Below, in pieces: positions 44,017 through 56,122 of a DNA stretch of 64,000 bases (positions are counted from its first letter, which is position 1; each line of letters begins with the position of its first letter). Made by a program: the position numbers and the translations under genes. This DNA comes from Coprinopsis marcescibilis (lineage: Eukaryota; Basidiomycota; Agaricomycetes; Agaricales; Psathyrellaceae), in assembly GCA_004369085.1 (NCBI GenBank), contig ML210150.1, positions 62,001 through 126,000 of the forward strand, given 5' to 3'. The notes below the pieces were generated by a model, which made no database searches, had not been told where the DNA came from, and saw only the letters and a program-made list of their open reading frames with translations.

Positions 44017-45637
44017 CTAGATTGTCCGACTTTCACCGCTTCCGCCCAAAAGCTTGGTGACAACATGCTCCGCAATGCCTAAACTCGACGTTAACCCGGG
44101 AGACTCGATTCCGAGTAAACTGATCATGGGTCCGGACTCCAGAGTTCCGGAATAGCTGGGAGTGATTGGGTAGTCGACCTTGAAGACGAAGTCCTGGAAT
44201 CCACCGCCTGGGGGGACCAGTTTGGGTCGTATTCCAACGTAATCTGGCTGTAACCCCTGCAACGAAACTCCTGGCAGATACGACGTTACGGCGCGATGCA
44301 TTTCTGGCAACTGGGCGTCATCTGGAACCAAATGTTGCGACCAGAAGTCTGCCTCTGCTTCCGGTTCCGAAAGGATAGAGTCTGGAGCTGAAATCCATTG
44401 AAGATCTGGCCCGAAACGTATCTGACCTTCCAAGTCCAGGGTTAAATGTGTCCCCAATGATTGAAACGCGTGCTGGTTGGGCCCTGTTTCCGGGCAAGGG
44501 TATATGAGGTGTCGCACGCTGGATACACCTGGACCGTGGTATTTGGCGTACGACCCTTTTGCGTAGTATATGGGAATGCGCTGGGCCTGAGGAAGCAGCG
44601 AATTGAGGATGAAGGTGCTGGAAAGGCCTGATGAGTTAATGACCGTCCGAGCAAGGATTGCGTCTGTTCCCTCTGACTCGGAAGAATTCAATTGAACGAC
44701 CCATCCAACCTCAGCCGGCGAGTCGACATAGGGAATATTTGCAGGGCGTTTGGTCCGCTGGTAAGGGTCAATTCGGACGACGCGAGCACAGTAAGCGACC
44801 TGGCCCGCTTCAGATTCGATAATGTCCCTTTCGAGGCTTTGCATGAAATCATGCGAATTCATGATTCCAGTGCTTGGCACCCAAAGGGCACCGGCAATGT
44901 CCCTGGATAGGTCAGGCTCCAAAGCTCTCGCTTGATCCCCCGCGAGGAGCTCGGTCGGGAGTACAAGTACCTGACTATCCGTTTCCGCTGTCAAGGCTGT
45001 CGGAAATCGCAGCTTGAGGGATTTCTCGTGAAGTCCATGGATGTATGGCAGTTGTTCTTGTTTTGCGACAACGAGCTTTCCTGTCTGGCGGTGGGGGATG
45101 TTGTGGGTCTTGCAGTATTGGTACATCAGGTCCCGTCCACGGATGCATAAGCTTGTCTTTAAAGACTCGGTGGGATAGTATAAGCCTGATTAGAGCAAGA
45201 ATTAATTAAAGCCGGACCAACATGCGTCAATCATACCTACCGGAGTGGATAACTTCTGAATTCCTTGAACTGGTGTTGAGGAGAGCTCTCAGTAACCTGT
45301 TTCGACATACCGGAGAGCCTTTCACACCTGATCTCTTCTCCCGCACGAGCATGCCGTTCCACAACATATGTAGATTTGGACGGATACTCTTGACATAGAC
45401 GACGTGCAATCGCCAGCCCAACCACACCTGCCACCGAGTCAAGGGCTATGCTGCACAAAACCACAGAAGCACGCACCACCACCGATGATTAGGTGGTCAA
45501 CAGCTAGCTCTGGCACCTAGAATCTTTGTGATAAGATACGTTTTGATAGAAGAAAGTGGATGGGATGTACTCACTTTATACCTGTATTTGCCATTGTCAT
45601 TTAGCGCCCGCTTCAGCCCTCGAATAGCCCCTTGCAT
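44017..45637 (-). CDS. FAD-dependent oxidoreductase, L-2-hydroxyglutarate dehydrogenase-like
   Basis: A DAO-family flavoprotein resembling L-2-hydroxyglutarate dehydrogenase, which oxidises L-2-hydroxyglutarate to 2-oxoglutarate. Exon 1 (MQGAIRGLKRALNDNGKYR) is basic and could target mitochondria. The Rossmann motif DHLIIGGGVVGLAIARRL is built across an intron. Family motifs follow: EEISSRNSEVIHSGLYYP, ESLKTSLCIRGRDLMYQYCK and QTGKLVVAKQEQL. The C-terminal substrate region holds LQPDYVGIRPKLVPPGGGF, then PMISLLGIESPGLTSSLGIA. In the family IRPKLxxPG helps bind substrate. About 450 residues. An alternative donor in the first intron would hit a stop, so the donor after KYRYK was chosen. Related 2-hydroxyacid oxidases cannot be excluded. 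Confidence 0.82.
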
Positions 45638-45874
45638 GGCAACTAGATTCCAGACTGCGGGTAGACCTCCTTAGAGGGTGGAAACCTCGTCAAATCAACT
45701 TCAGGTCGTTCTGGGAGACAGGAAATGATGCCAGTGACTGAGAGCCTTCGAGACTCGGTCCGGTTGGTGTCCGCGTGATCCATCACATCCGAACTTCGCG
45801 CGTTTTGTTGTTTAAACCTCGAACCTCTCTTCTACCTAGACCCAACCACTTCATCCTGCAGATCTCCACTCATA

Positions 45875-47129
45875 ATGTCTGGGCCTCAGTCATATGGTCC
45901 CAAGGAGCTGTCGCGAGAGGAACTGGACGTAAAGATTGCGGAATTGCAGGGATTGCCTCTGTTCATGCAATCGCTGCCCGAGGAGGAATCTGAGAATCCG
46001 ATGATCGCTGCCTTACAGAGTCTTGCGCACGAAGGAACTCCCGATGGTGGGTGAGACCATTTATATTTTGCCCGTGTTTCCTGGTTCTACGTTGTCCATG
46101 AAGAAATCGCGACCAATTTCAAGGAGCAGGGGAACAACTACTTCAAAGGCAAACGATATCGAGAAGCTTTAGGCTTTTACACGCAGGGAGTCGACGCAAA
46201 GCCGACCGACCAACACTTGATGAACGTTTTGCTGTGCAACAGGGCTGCATGTAACCTGGAACTTAGTGAGTGGTCTGCGTCAGCTGCAATTGGTTTGAAC
46301 GCAACTGAAAACAGCGCAGAAAACTATGGCTCTGTTCTGCGAGACTGTTCAACGGCCTTGAAGTCGGATCCCACACTAGCCAAAGCGTACTATCGATCTG
46401 GACAGGCGCTATTGACTCTAGATAGGGTGGATGAGGCCCTTGATTGCTGCGATAGGTCATTGAAGCTGGACGCCGACAATCAAAGTATGCAGGCGTTGCG
46501 CGAAAAAGTAGTCAGTCGTAAGGAGGTAAAAGACAAAGCACAGCGTGTAAAGGAAGAGCGTCTGAAGAGAGAGAGAGCAGCCAAGGCAAAACTAACCGCT
46601 GCATTCCGGGTAAGTCCCGTTTATTTCTCTTTAGTTTTACGTCGTCATTGCTAAGTCATCTCAGGAACGCAACCTCGTCGAAATACAGAAACCAGACGGA
46701 TCTGAGAACCCGTATCAACCTCATTGGGATGCAGAAGACCCCAACGATTCAACGCTCATCTTCCCTGTGTTTTTCCTATACCCACAATATGCGACATCGG
46801 ACATTATCCCCGAGTTCGTCGAAGACACCACATACGCAGCCCATCTCGAACAGATGTTCCCCCCTGTCGGATCTGCACCAGAATGGGATGTCAAAAAGGA
46901 ATATACGGCCAAAAACCTGAATGTATACGCCATAACTCAACAGAAACGCCTACTCAAAGTGGGAAGGAAGATGTCCATGCGAGACGTTTTCAAGAACGCA
47001 AAACCCAAACCTGGAGAGCCTTCAGACGGGTTAGAAATCAAAGACGGATGTCTCACGTTCGTCGTTGTACCGAAGGGCGATGCAGAGCAAGACTGGATAA
47101 GAAAATTCAAGGCGAGCAGGGGCGGCTAG
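45875..47129 (+). CDS. CNS1: Hsp90/Hsp70 co-chaperone Cns1 (TTC4-like TPR protein)
   Basis: TPR co-chaperone that binds the C-termini of Hsp90 and Hsp70 and supports translation-factor folding. The N-terminal segment includes LPLFMQSLPEE and MIAALQSLAHEGTPDE. Three TPR units follow: NFKEQGNNYFKGKRYREALG, LLCNRAACNLELKNYGSVLRD and AKAYYRSGQALLTLDRVDEA; the clamp residues Lys and Asn are visible. A basic helix (KAQRVKEERLKRERAAKAK) leads to the C-terminal wheel domain: LIFPVFFLYPQYATSDIIPEF, AHLEQMF, KRLLKVGRKMSMRDVF and GCLTFVVVPKG. About 370 residues. Three introns; the frame between TPR exons closes exactly once the intron after LEL is removed. Confidence 0.92.
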
Positions 47130-48014
47130 TTTTTCGGTGGTTCACAGAACCAAGCGGGTATATTGTGCAATCTGCCGATCAGGCTGGGATCGGAGACAGA
47201 GCTGAAGTAGTTTGATGTCATTGCTTTGGCAGTCCAATTACTTAATGGCCGCACCATTGAAGCGCAATTTCTACAGCAAACCGAATTGGCATCCAAGAGT
47301 TGCAAATTTCTCAACTGCAAGCGCTGAAGCGCTTAAGTGGGGATAATGACATGCATCGCCTCTGGTGTACTTGCTATTGTCAACGGACGTCATCTGCCGT
47401 TCATGGTGGATGCTCCGGGAAATGTGCTCCTCCAGGTAAATCGGAGATCTTGCTTACACTGTAACACCCAAGATGACCTACTCGGTCGAGGCACCGTTGA
47501 TAACGACCATTCTGTCTTTCGTGGAGAAGAAGGTATCTCCACTTTTATGGACCGGGAAGAATGTCGCTTCCGAAACATGTAGAGGACCGTGGCAGCCAGG
47601 ATGACTCGGGGCTGCGTTCTGTCCGATATGAAGCATTGTAATCAATGGTGAACCGACAGAAACATACAATACAATTTGTTTTTCAACTTGGAAGGGGCAA
47701 GCTCGGAGGGGCGATACGGTGATCCGATTAAGAAGTCAGGCACGGCCCGAGACGGCAACAAGCCTTGAATTTGGTCTTGTTGTGACCAGAAATTGGTAGT
47801 GGGTCGCTTCTAAGATACCTCCCCGCCGTCGTCGCCGTCGTCAAAAGGTCTAGTGAGTGTTGAATCCCTGATCTATGCTGGTGTGGATGTCGTTAGCCCC
47901 CGATGCTGCTGGATGGTTGTCTGAAAATCGCGAGGGAAAGCAAAAATGGGCTGGATGGGGGTGATTTCGGTTGGATGTATGTTGACCAGACTTTACAGGC
48001 CTTTCTCCTCCAAC
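47130..48014. other. Intergenic region upstream of the eS7 gene
   Basis: About 880 bp. Frames on both strands of up to 81 codons have no domain, no splice pattern and no resemblance that I recognise. It includes a GT/GC-rich block near 47820 and the eS7 promoter. Confidence 0.45.
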
Positions 48015-48735
48015 ATGTCTGTAGCCGCCAAGATTCAGCGAACAGCCAACGCGCCCAACACCCCCCCCGATGAGATCGAAACCCAGGTCGCACAGTCCCT
48101 TCTCGACCTCGAAAACAACGTCCCCGAATTGAAATCCGAATTGCGCGTTCTGCAAATCTCTGCTGCCCGTGAAGTCGATGTGCGCGGCGGCAAGAAGGCC
48201 ATTGTTATCTTTGTGCCTGTTCCCCAATTGAAGGCCTTCCACAAAATCCAGCAAAGGTACGCAGAAACCTGCCAATTGCAGCTATCATTCATGGACTTAA
48301 ATGCGGCGGTTTCGTCATCATAGGCTGACCCGCGAACTTGAGAAGAAGTTCTCCGACCGCCATGTTGTATTTGTTGCCCAACGCAGGATGTTGCGCAAGC
48401 CCACCCGCACATCCCGCGTGTTGCAGAAGCGACCCCGCAGCCGAACACTTACCAGCGTTCACGAAAAGATCTTGGAGGATCTCGTCTTCCCCACTGAGAT
48501 TGTGGGCAAGAGAACCCGTGTTGCTGTTGACGGCTCAAAACTGTTGAAAGTGTGAGTGTTGGATGAAATAAGGAGGTGGACTGTATCTAACAATTCCACG
48601 CATAGTTTCCTTGACTCGAAAGACGCGACCTCGCTGGAGTACAAGCTCGACTCGTTCTCGTCTGTGTACCGCAGACTGACCGGAAAGGATGTGGTGTTCG
48701 AGTTCCCTGTGGTTTCGCATGGCGAGAAGGCTTAG
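48015..48735 (+). CDS. RPS7: Cytosolic ribosomal protein eS7
   Basis: Small-subunit ribosomal protein eS7. Three exons (48015-48256, 48324-48551, 48606-48735) give about 199 residues. The protein starts [18 protein letters not shown], has [20 protein letters not shown] joined across the intron to [20 protein letters not shown], then [40 protein letters not shown] and ends [14 protein letters not shown]. All conserved blocks are intact. Introns are 67 and 54 nt. A 141-codon antisense frame here is rejected. Confidence 0.96.
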
Positions 48736-49064
48736 GCTGTTGACGACCTTATGTGTTTTTTCTACATACAGTACGCATTCAAAAGCACAGCGAATCTCGA
48801 TATATTTTGCTAGTTCCGAGGATTGAAACCAGATAAGGGAGTCTGTAAAATTATGGCGGTGTTTAATGTTCACGTGGCGCGCTGAGCCCGATATGGTGAT
48901 GGCCGAATTTGGCAGTAGTCTTGCTTTCTGTCTCCGCTTCTCCTCTCAGCAAATCCAGCTGTCCTCTCTTTTCTAATTTCCCATTTCAACCGGGTTGCTG
49001 GGCCACCCTTCCTTTCCCGCCACCGACGTTCCTCGTCGTCGCGAGTGGTCCAGTTCCCGCCGCC
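48736..49064. other. Intergenic region
   Basis: 330 bp containing the eS7 3' UTR and the promoter/leader of the Rab gene. The leader is pyrimidine-rich and ends in a near-perfect translation start context (GCCGCCATGG). Confidence 0.5.
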
Positions 49065-50461
49065 ATGGACGACGACGACCAGACCTATGCCCCCATGGAT
49101 CCCTATTCACGTTCTCGCTTCGACCAGGGAATAGATAGCAAGATTGTCATCATGGGCAACTCTGGCACGTTTTCTCCGCACCAATATGCCTCCGTCTCCT
49201 GACCCTAGCGTGTAATAGGCGTTGGCAAGACCAGTCTGCTGTATCGTTATACTCAGAACAAATTCGATCCCAAGAACACGACCTCCACCAGCGGAGCTTT
49301 CTTTGTGACGAAGAAGGTCTATGTCAACGGCGTAAAGGTTCGCCTACAACTCTGGGACACCGCCGGACAGGAGAGATTCAGGAGCATGGTGCGCATTATT
49401 CCTGCCAACTCACATCATCCCCGAGTACTCATACTTTCTGACAGGCACCAATGTACTATCGAGGTTCGTTGGCGGTTCTGACATGATGTCAACCACACTA
49501 ATCGCGCCTTCAAAAACAATGTACAGGTGCCAATGCGGCTCTTGTGTTGTACGATATCACAAATGAATCAACTTTTAATGACGTTCGAGGGTGGCTGGAA
49601 GGTTTGTGGTTAACCTTTTCATAAAAAACCCAAGGCGAATGCGCTAACCTGGTTATTTTGTTAAGAACTTAAAAAGAATTGTCCACCTGAACTTTTGATC
49701 TATGTCGTTGGCGCTAAGGCGGACCTCTCACATCGTCGACAGGTGACTGAAGACAAAGTACGCCTGTCTTTCGCAACATGGTTTCCTCGACCAGCAAAGC
49801 CGCCGCCACCAGCACCACCACCAACGACGATCGGTTCGTATATTCGACCACGATTCACATCGTTTCCAGGTCTCAAGTCCCCTACATTTGGGACATCTTC
49901 ATCACCAACGACTACGTCTCCCGAGACCCCTGCCTACCTGGACCTTCCTTCAGGTCGATCTTCCGCGCAACAGCGGAACGTGACAACTGGACAAACTCGT
50001 CCGAGAACAGCTGGTTCCCTAACCCGCTCAAATACTAGTTCGACCTCAAGAACTCCTCAATCCTCCCGATTTGGGTTCAGTGGCTATGATAATCTGGATA
50101 ACAGCAGCAATAGCATCGAGGAGGAGGATGAGTCGGGAGACGATGAGCAGGAGTGGGGGTTGACCAAGAACATGAGGCTTTTCGAGGTCTCGGCTAAGGA
50201 TGACAACGGTATGTAAATTGTTCCGTTCTCTGTTGGTTCCGAGTTGACGTCTCAAGCACAGGCATTCAAACTTTATTTGATGATCTGATAACATCCATTA
50301 TTGTTAGAAAGGATGCAATCGAGCAGGATAACGATTTGCGGAAACGCGATAGTGTTACGCTGTCCACCGTCAACCAACCAACCTGGAATGCACAAGCCGA
50401 GGCTGAAGAAGCACGGGAAAAGGCCCAGCAGCAGCGTGCAGGGAGCTGGAACTGTTGTTAA
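49065..50461 (+). CDS. Atypical Rab-family small GTPase with a long insert
   Basis: A Rab-like GTPase, presumably acting in membrane traffic. Visible motifs: G1 [15 protein letters not shown] (assembled across a GC-AG intron at 49165-49218), switch [16 protein letters not shown]3 [22 protein letters not shown], and G5 [12 protein letters not shown]. The C-terminus ends in Cys-Cys, the usual geranylgeranylation signal. Two features are odd. The G4 motif NKxD reads AKAD (VVGAKADL), losing the Asn that contacts guanine. About 110 extra residues lie between G4 and G5: Pro-rich ([13 protein letters not shown]), then Ser/Thr-rich and acidic ([13 protein letters not shown]). The closest feel is the Rab5/Rab22 group, but the assignment is loose. 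All exons join in phase and the reading frame is intact. Confidence 0.85.
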
Positions 50462-51124
50462 AAACGCCCAGATCACCTAGCCTGTACATATCCACGTCGC
50501 TCGTTCATTCGGCACACACGCTCTCTCTTATTACCTGTCTGTTACACGGTTTCTATTTCTCGCTATCTCTCATCTCATTTTATCAACATTGTACTCATCA
50601 TCTATTTGCTACTTTTATTCTGTCACATTATTTCCCTCTATTCATCCCTCAATTTTCAGTAGTTGACGCAGCATCCCTTCTTTCGTCCTCTCACAGTTCT
50701 AGCGTAGTTCGAGCAGTTTCTCTTCTTCGACTTTCTCATGCCATACATGCCCATGTCTATGCACCAGAACTCATGTACTGATCCCTAGGCCTTTATCTCC
50801 TGTATATATTTACTATTAGTATATGCCTTATGTATGGCTTCTATACCCCACATCTGCAGCCATTTGCCCAAATCTGAACCTTTCTCGGAACGTGCTATGT
50901 GAAAGAAGTAGTAGTAAGCAACAGGCTAGTGATCTGATCGTGAGTGGGCTAGCGTTTACCCATGTCATCGACATGAATGGTACCAGGGTCATTCATTACA
51001 CCTCTGCTTATTGTCTCTACCCCGCTGTTGTCGCTGTGCTCCGTTCGAGTCATACCTTCTGTTCTTGACTCTGAACCACATAGTTTGTACCATCGAGCTG
51101 GCGCTACGGTTGCTTTCACTACTC
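50462..51124. other. Intergenic region, strongly pyrimidine-rich at its start
   Basis: About 660 bp. The first 300 bp after the Rab stop are unusually rich in T and C on the plus strand and may be a long 3' UTR. The rest holds the AMMECR1 promoter. No gene is visible. Confidence 0.5.
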
Positions 51125-51986
<862 letters not shown>

Positions 51987-52075
51987 TTCACCATTACAGA
52001 ATTGTCGAATCCATAGATAAACCTCTGCAGCACTTGGATGTCGGTAGAAAGGAAATGTAGTGTCTCGCGCTTCGG

Positions 52076-53950
52076 CTAATGTGGCGTATAATTGTATATT
52101 GTTTCTTCCATTCGTCGTAACCTGGGTTGGGAGAAAAGCATCGGCCGCGCAGTCGTGTACCGCCCTTTCATCTGTGCCCACACCTCCCTTAACAGCTTCT
52201 TATCGTGGCCGCTTGTTTTGTCGAATGCAGACATGATCCAATAGACGGTGCTCCTGGTAGGCACTTCCTGTGCAGGAAGTTTCAGAAAGAGTCTGAATAC
52301 AAGTTGGAGGTTGGACAGGTTCCATCTCGAGACTTCACCCGTGTCGGGAACGATCCAGGAAGGATCTGCGCCATGCTTGGAAAATCCCAAAAATACGGCG
52401 CGAAAGGCGGCCGACGTGGATGGATGGATCCTGGCAGTGTCCCTAGAGCTGAGAAACTCGTTGAAGATATCGAATGTATGGACGAAATCGCCGATGTACG
52501 CCATGGACTGTATCATGGCAGTATACGTCGCAACGTCGGGCTTGACATTGTCAGGGACTTCTAAACGTTCTTCGCGAGACAGCAAATCGCGAACCGAATG
52601 TATGCCTTCTTGGTCGTCGGACAGAGTGATGTTGTTTTCAAGAAGCCGGAACACCGCGAGAGCCAAGTCATGGCGGTTATTGTAGGCGTATGCAGATATG
52701 ACTGCATTGAAACCGTCAATTGGCATAATAATTCGCTGTTCCTTGATCTTCGTTAGCGTTGCACGAACACCTTCGAGTGAACGCTTCTTTGAGTGGTAGC
52801 GGAGCATGCACATATGGCTGATAAAATCTGGGGCAAACCCAGATTGCGTGAAGAGTCCAACGGCGTGCTTAACCGAGTCACTGTGAAGAGACCTGGTGGC
52901 AACGTCAAGGAGGATGTTGAAAGTGACCAAGTTGGGTTGGATCGGGGTGTTGATATGGTTTGTGAGTCTGCCATAGTCGATAACGCCTTTAGGGAGTCGT
53001 GACCCTGGGCAACGACCAGCTACCATGTCGTTAAAGATGCTCACGGCAGTTTTATATTCCTCTTTGCTGCCTGTGCGAAGACCTTTGCCGGCGAAGTTTA
53101 TGAGGGAATTCCACGCTGCTAGAGGAGGTTTTCCGCCCGCTTCCCACATCCTCCTCATCACGGCTAACTGAGCACGGAAGTGGGTTTTGGTGACCGGTCG
53201 GGAGAAGGTTATAAACCGGCAAAGGCGGTCCAGGGCATAGAAGGGGGGGTGAGGGAGATTCTGCGCGACTTCGGGGTGTCCTTTTAGCGCGTCGAAGGCG
53301 ACAAACGCGTCCCACGCAGCCTGGATGTTTTTGCTGGAGGCCATGGTCTGGAGGGAGCGGCGGACTTGTTTGGCAACTTCTACATGTCCGCCGCAGGCTA
53401 TCGTCTTCACGCGGTCGAGTAAGGCGTAACTGAGTATTACTGGTGGGCAGCTGCCGCGCTGTCGCCAAAAAACAATGGCATCGTCCCGCGGTGGAGGTCG
53501 AATGCCTGCACCAGCAAGAATTGGGTATTTGGAGGATGACGAGCTGATTCGATGCCGACCAAATCGAAGACGTGATTGATGGGCTTTGCTTTCGCGTTCC
53601 AAGGCAAGCCTTGTTCGTGCAACCCGTGCAGAGCCAATCCTGGAGGATCTGGTGACACGTAGCTTTGAAGTTGGTGCCTTGCCAGCGTTCACTTTCGCGA
53701 GGCGTGATGTCGGAAGCGCGTCTTCGTTTTCTGGGATTGGTGTGGGCAAACCCATTTCGATGCTCCTCGTCGAGTGGGACCGCAACAGCTCCTGGACGCC
53801 GGTCGGTTGGCCGGATTGTTTGGGTTTGCAAAGCCTCTTGGTCGAATGTATCGATGCGCGAGACCGGTAATAGGCTTTCCATGTCGGTAAAGCGCGTAAT
53901 ACAGCTGGTAATCCACGAGTGAGGCCCACAGAGGACGCTCTGAGCATCAA
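52076..53950 (-). CDS. Pentatricopeptide-repeat (PPR) protein, probably mitochondrial
   Basis: An intronless frame of 624 codons. The N-terminus (MMLRASSVGLTRGLPAVLRA) is Arg/Leu/Ser-rich without acidic residues, a likely mitochondrial presequence. Tandem PPR-like helical pairs occur in the second half: QPNLVTFNILLDVATR, DFISHMCMLRYHSKKRSLE, IDGFNAVISAYAYNNRHDLA and KPDVATYTAMIQSMAYIGDF. Such proteins bind organelle RNA and control its processing or translation. The exact RNA target cannot be read. Lack of introns in an intron-rich genome is typical of many PPR genes. Other long frames over this gene, on both strands, are shadows. Confidence 0.85.
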   Translation of the reverse strand: MMLRASSVGLTRGLPAVLRALPTWKAYYRSRASIHSTKRLCKPKQSGQPTGVQELLRSHSTRSIEMGLPTPIPENEDALPTSRLAKVNAGKAPTSKLRVTRSSRIGSARVARTRLALERESKAHQSRLRFGRHRISSSSSKYPILAGAGIRPPPRDDAIVFWRQRGSCPPVILSYALLDRVKTIACGGHVEVAKQVRRSLQTMASSKNIQAAWDAFVAFDALKGHPEVAQNLPHPPFYALDRLCRFITFSRPVTKTHFRAQLAVMRRMWEAGGKPPLAAWNSLINFAGKGLRTGSKEEYKTAVSIFNDMVAGRCPGSRLPKGVIDYGRLTNHINTPIQPNLVTFNILLDVATRSLHSDSVKHAVGLFTQSGFAPDFISHMCMLRYHSKKRSLEGVRATLTKIKEQRIIMPIDGFNAVISAYAYNNRHDLALAVFRLLENNITLSDDQEGIHSVRDLLSREERLEVPDNVKPDVATYTAMIQSMAYIGDFVHTFDIFNEFLSSRDTARIHPSTSAAFRAVFLGFSKHGADPSWIVPDTGEVSRWNLSNLQLVFRLFLKLPAQEVPTRSTVYWIMSAFDKTSGHDKKLLREVWAQMKGRYTTARPMLFSQPRLRRMEETIYNYTPH

Positions 53951-54349
53951 TAGAGCGTCCAGTCATCCTATAGCATGTTGTGCTAAATATTTCGCCCATA
54001 AATTCGGAGAAAAAGCCTACCACTGTGACAAAGATACGCTGACAGCAGGAGACACAGTCCAAGCGTTCCTTGGTACGAAATTATAGGCTTGTTAGCAATG
54101 TGAACCGTCTTCGCAGAGTCCGTCTCCGTGTCCAAAACTTTCATGTCCTGTACCTCAGCGGCTCATGACCTCGATTCGCACGGTACTCGTGACTTGGCGT
54201 GCGCACCGGCGCGGCCCGCACACTCCTCATCCAAATTCAATTTTACGCTCAAAACTAGTGGTTGTGTTTTTGCAATATTGTATTTTTTGCATGAAATGGC
54301 ATACAGAGAGTGTGACACGAAGATATGGTAGAAAAAATCAAGGTAAGCT
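53951..54349. other. Intergenic region
   Basis: About 400 bp between the PPR start and the uL3 stop, both on the minus strand. No gene is seen; it contains the PPR promoter and uL3 3' UTR. Confidence 0.5.
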
Positions 54350-55796
54350 TTATGCCCGGGCCTTGAGGGTGCCGAGGAAAGCGGCCTTTTCTTCGACTGT
54401 CTGGAAGGAACCGTGGCCGAATTTGGAGGAGGTATCGATGAACTTGAGTTGGACCTTCTCCAAATCCCGACGGGAAGTGTGGACCATAAGAGATTTGCGG
54501 ATGGTGATAACACGCTTCTTCGTTCCGGGAATGGATCCCTTGACCAAGAGGAAGTCGTTCTTGACGATACCATAGTGAGGGAAACCACCGAGAGGGGTAA
54601 TAACCTTCTTGGTAATATCGGACTCGGTGGCCGCATTGTTGTCATCGGTACCAGATCCGATACGGTAGATCTTCTTGTTGAGCTCGGTACGGTGATGGTA
54701 ACCGTCTACACAAAGTTGTCAGAAACATAACGAAGCCAAGGCAGAAAGTAATATCTTACTTTGACCGGCACGGGCAACGGAGAACATGACCTTGGAAGGA
54801 TGCCAAGCACCAATACAAGCGACCTTGCGGAGACCCTTGTGAGTCTTGCGAGGAAGCTTCTTGGTTCCCCAACGATGGGTAACACCCTCGAATCCGTGAC
54901 CCTTGGTGACAGCGATCACATCGATGTTCTCGTCCTGCTCGAAAACGGAGGAGACCTCGATGGACTTCTCGAAGAGCTTGAAACCATAGTCAACCTTATC
55001 AGCGATGGATCCACCGTTAAGTTGGATTTCCATGAGGTGGGCCTTCTTCTGGCTGAGACCAGTCTTGCGGATCTGGGTGTGGACGAGGACACGGACAACA
55101 GTGCAGTATTTGCGGATACGCTCAAGCTCGCGTTGGACGGACTTTCCACCATCTTCAGCGTTCTTCTTGGCGTATCGGGTGAAGGCCTTCTTCTTCGAGC
55201 GGTACCAGTTCTTGTAGAAGCGGCGCTTAAGTTCGTCGGAGAGATGGTTGGCCCAGACAGTGGTGAGAGTGCGCAAGCCGCGGGGAGTCTCGACGTAGCC
55301 AACGATACCGACAGTGATGAGAGGGGGTGTTTCGATGACGGAAACGGCTTCCACAACTTCACGCTTGTGGAATTCTGTAATTTGGAAAAGGTGAGTATCT
55401 ACCAAACAACATCTCGCAGGATAACGTACTAGAGCCCGGTCGGTCAAGATCACGAACAACATGGGTCATGCCAGCCTTGTAGCCCATGAAGGCGGTAATG
55501 TGGACGGGCTTCTTGGGGTCATCCTAAAACAACTTTTGAGTTGGCAATCCCTGTAATCCACAAGATCGGCACATACCTTGGGGAAAGACTTGACCTTTCC
55601 GCGGTGGCGGGCGGCACGCTTTCTTGGGAGGAAACCAAGCGAACCGTGTCGAGGAGCTTCGTACTAAATCGCACATTGAGATAAGACAGTCGCTTCTTGG
55701 TGCACAAAATTGTTTGAACGAACCTTACGATGACTAGAGCAAGATTTTTGTTAGCAGAATATTATTGCTGAGATTCACAGAACGAACATACCTCAT
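54350..55796 (-). CDS. RPL3: Cytosolic ribosomal protein uL3
   Basis: Large-subunit protein uL3 near the peptidyl-transferase centre. The start is assembled from a 5-nt exon (ATGAG, 55792-55796), a 10-nt exon (55724-55733) and the next exon, giving [20 protein letters not shown]. Then come [95 protein letters not shown] and [20 protein letters not shown]. It ends [20 protein letters not shown] and LGTLKARA. About 388 residues, standard. Without the micro-exons no proper start exists, which strongly supports them. Confidence 0.95.
55724..55733 (-). other. 10-nt micro-exon of the uL3 gene
   Basis: Minus strand: CTAG acceptor, TCATCGTAAG, GT donor. With the 5-nt start exon it encodes SHRK of the invariant uL3 N-terminus MSHRKYEAPRHG. 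Confidence 0.85.
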
Positions 55797-56122
55797 TTTG
55801 TTTAATCTTGAGGACGACGGGGCTGATGACCAGCTCGATTTTGCCTTGTGCTGGTTGTGTGGACGGTTGTTCGGCAAGCTCCGGTCGTGGCTTGAAGAAC
55901 TGTACAGTTTAAATCACGCGTCTTCGCCTAAAATAGAATAAATGTTCCCGTTTTAGCGTCCATCTGGAAGCCTGGTTCACTCAAGGCGATTCAAGGTGAC
56001 TGCATAAATGTCGATTCCCAAGGTGTATTCCGTATGAAAACGTGGTATGAAATCGAATATATATTCTAATGAAATGTCTCTGCGGATATCATCATGAAAC
56101 TCGTATATGAGCCCGAGTCTCT
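55797..56122. other. Promoter region of the uL3 gene
   Basis: About 330 bp between the uL3 start and the stop of the next minus-strand gene. It contains one ACGCGT at 55916-55921, which I do not treat as an MBF site because uL3 is not a cell-cycle gene. Confidence 0.5.

Noticed and set aside
53052..54062. 336-codon minus-strand frame overlapping the PPR gene
   Set aside because: Same strand, other frame; the PPR frame has repeats and a presequence, this one has neither.
54761..55432. 223-codon plus-strand frame
   Set aside because: Antisense to the conserved uL3 exons.
55916..55921. ACGCGT upstream of uL3 as an MBF site
   Set aside because: Single copy near a non-cell-cycle gene; the word appears by chance at other places in the window.
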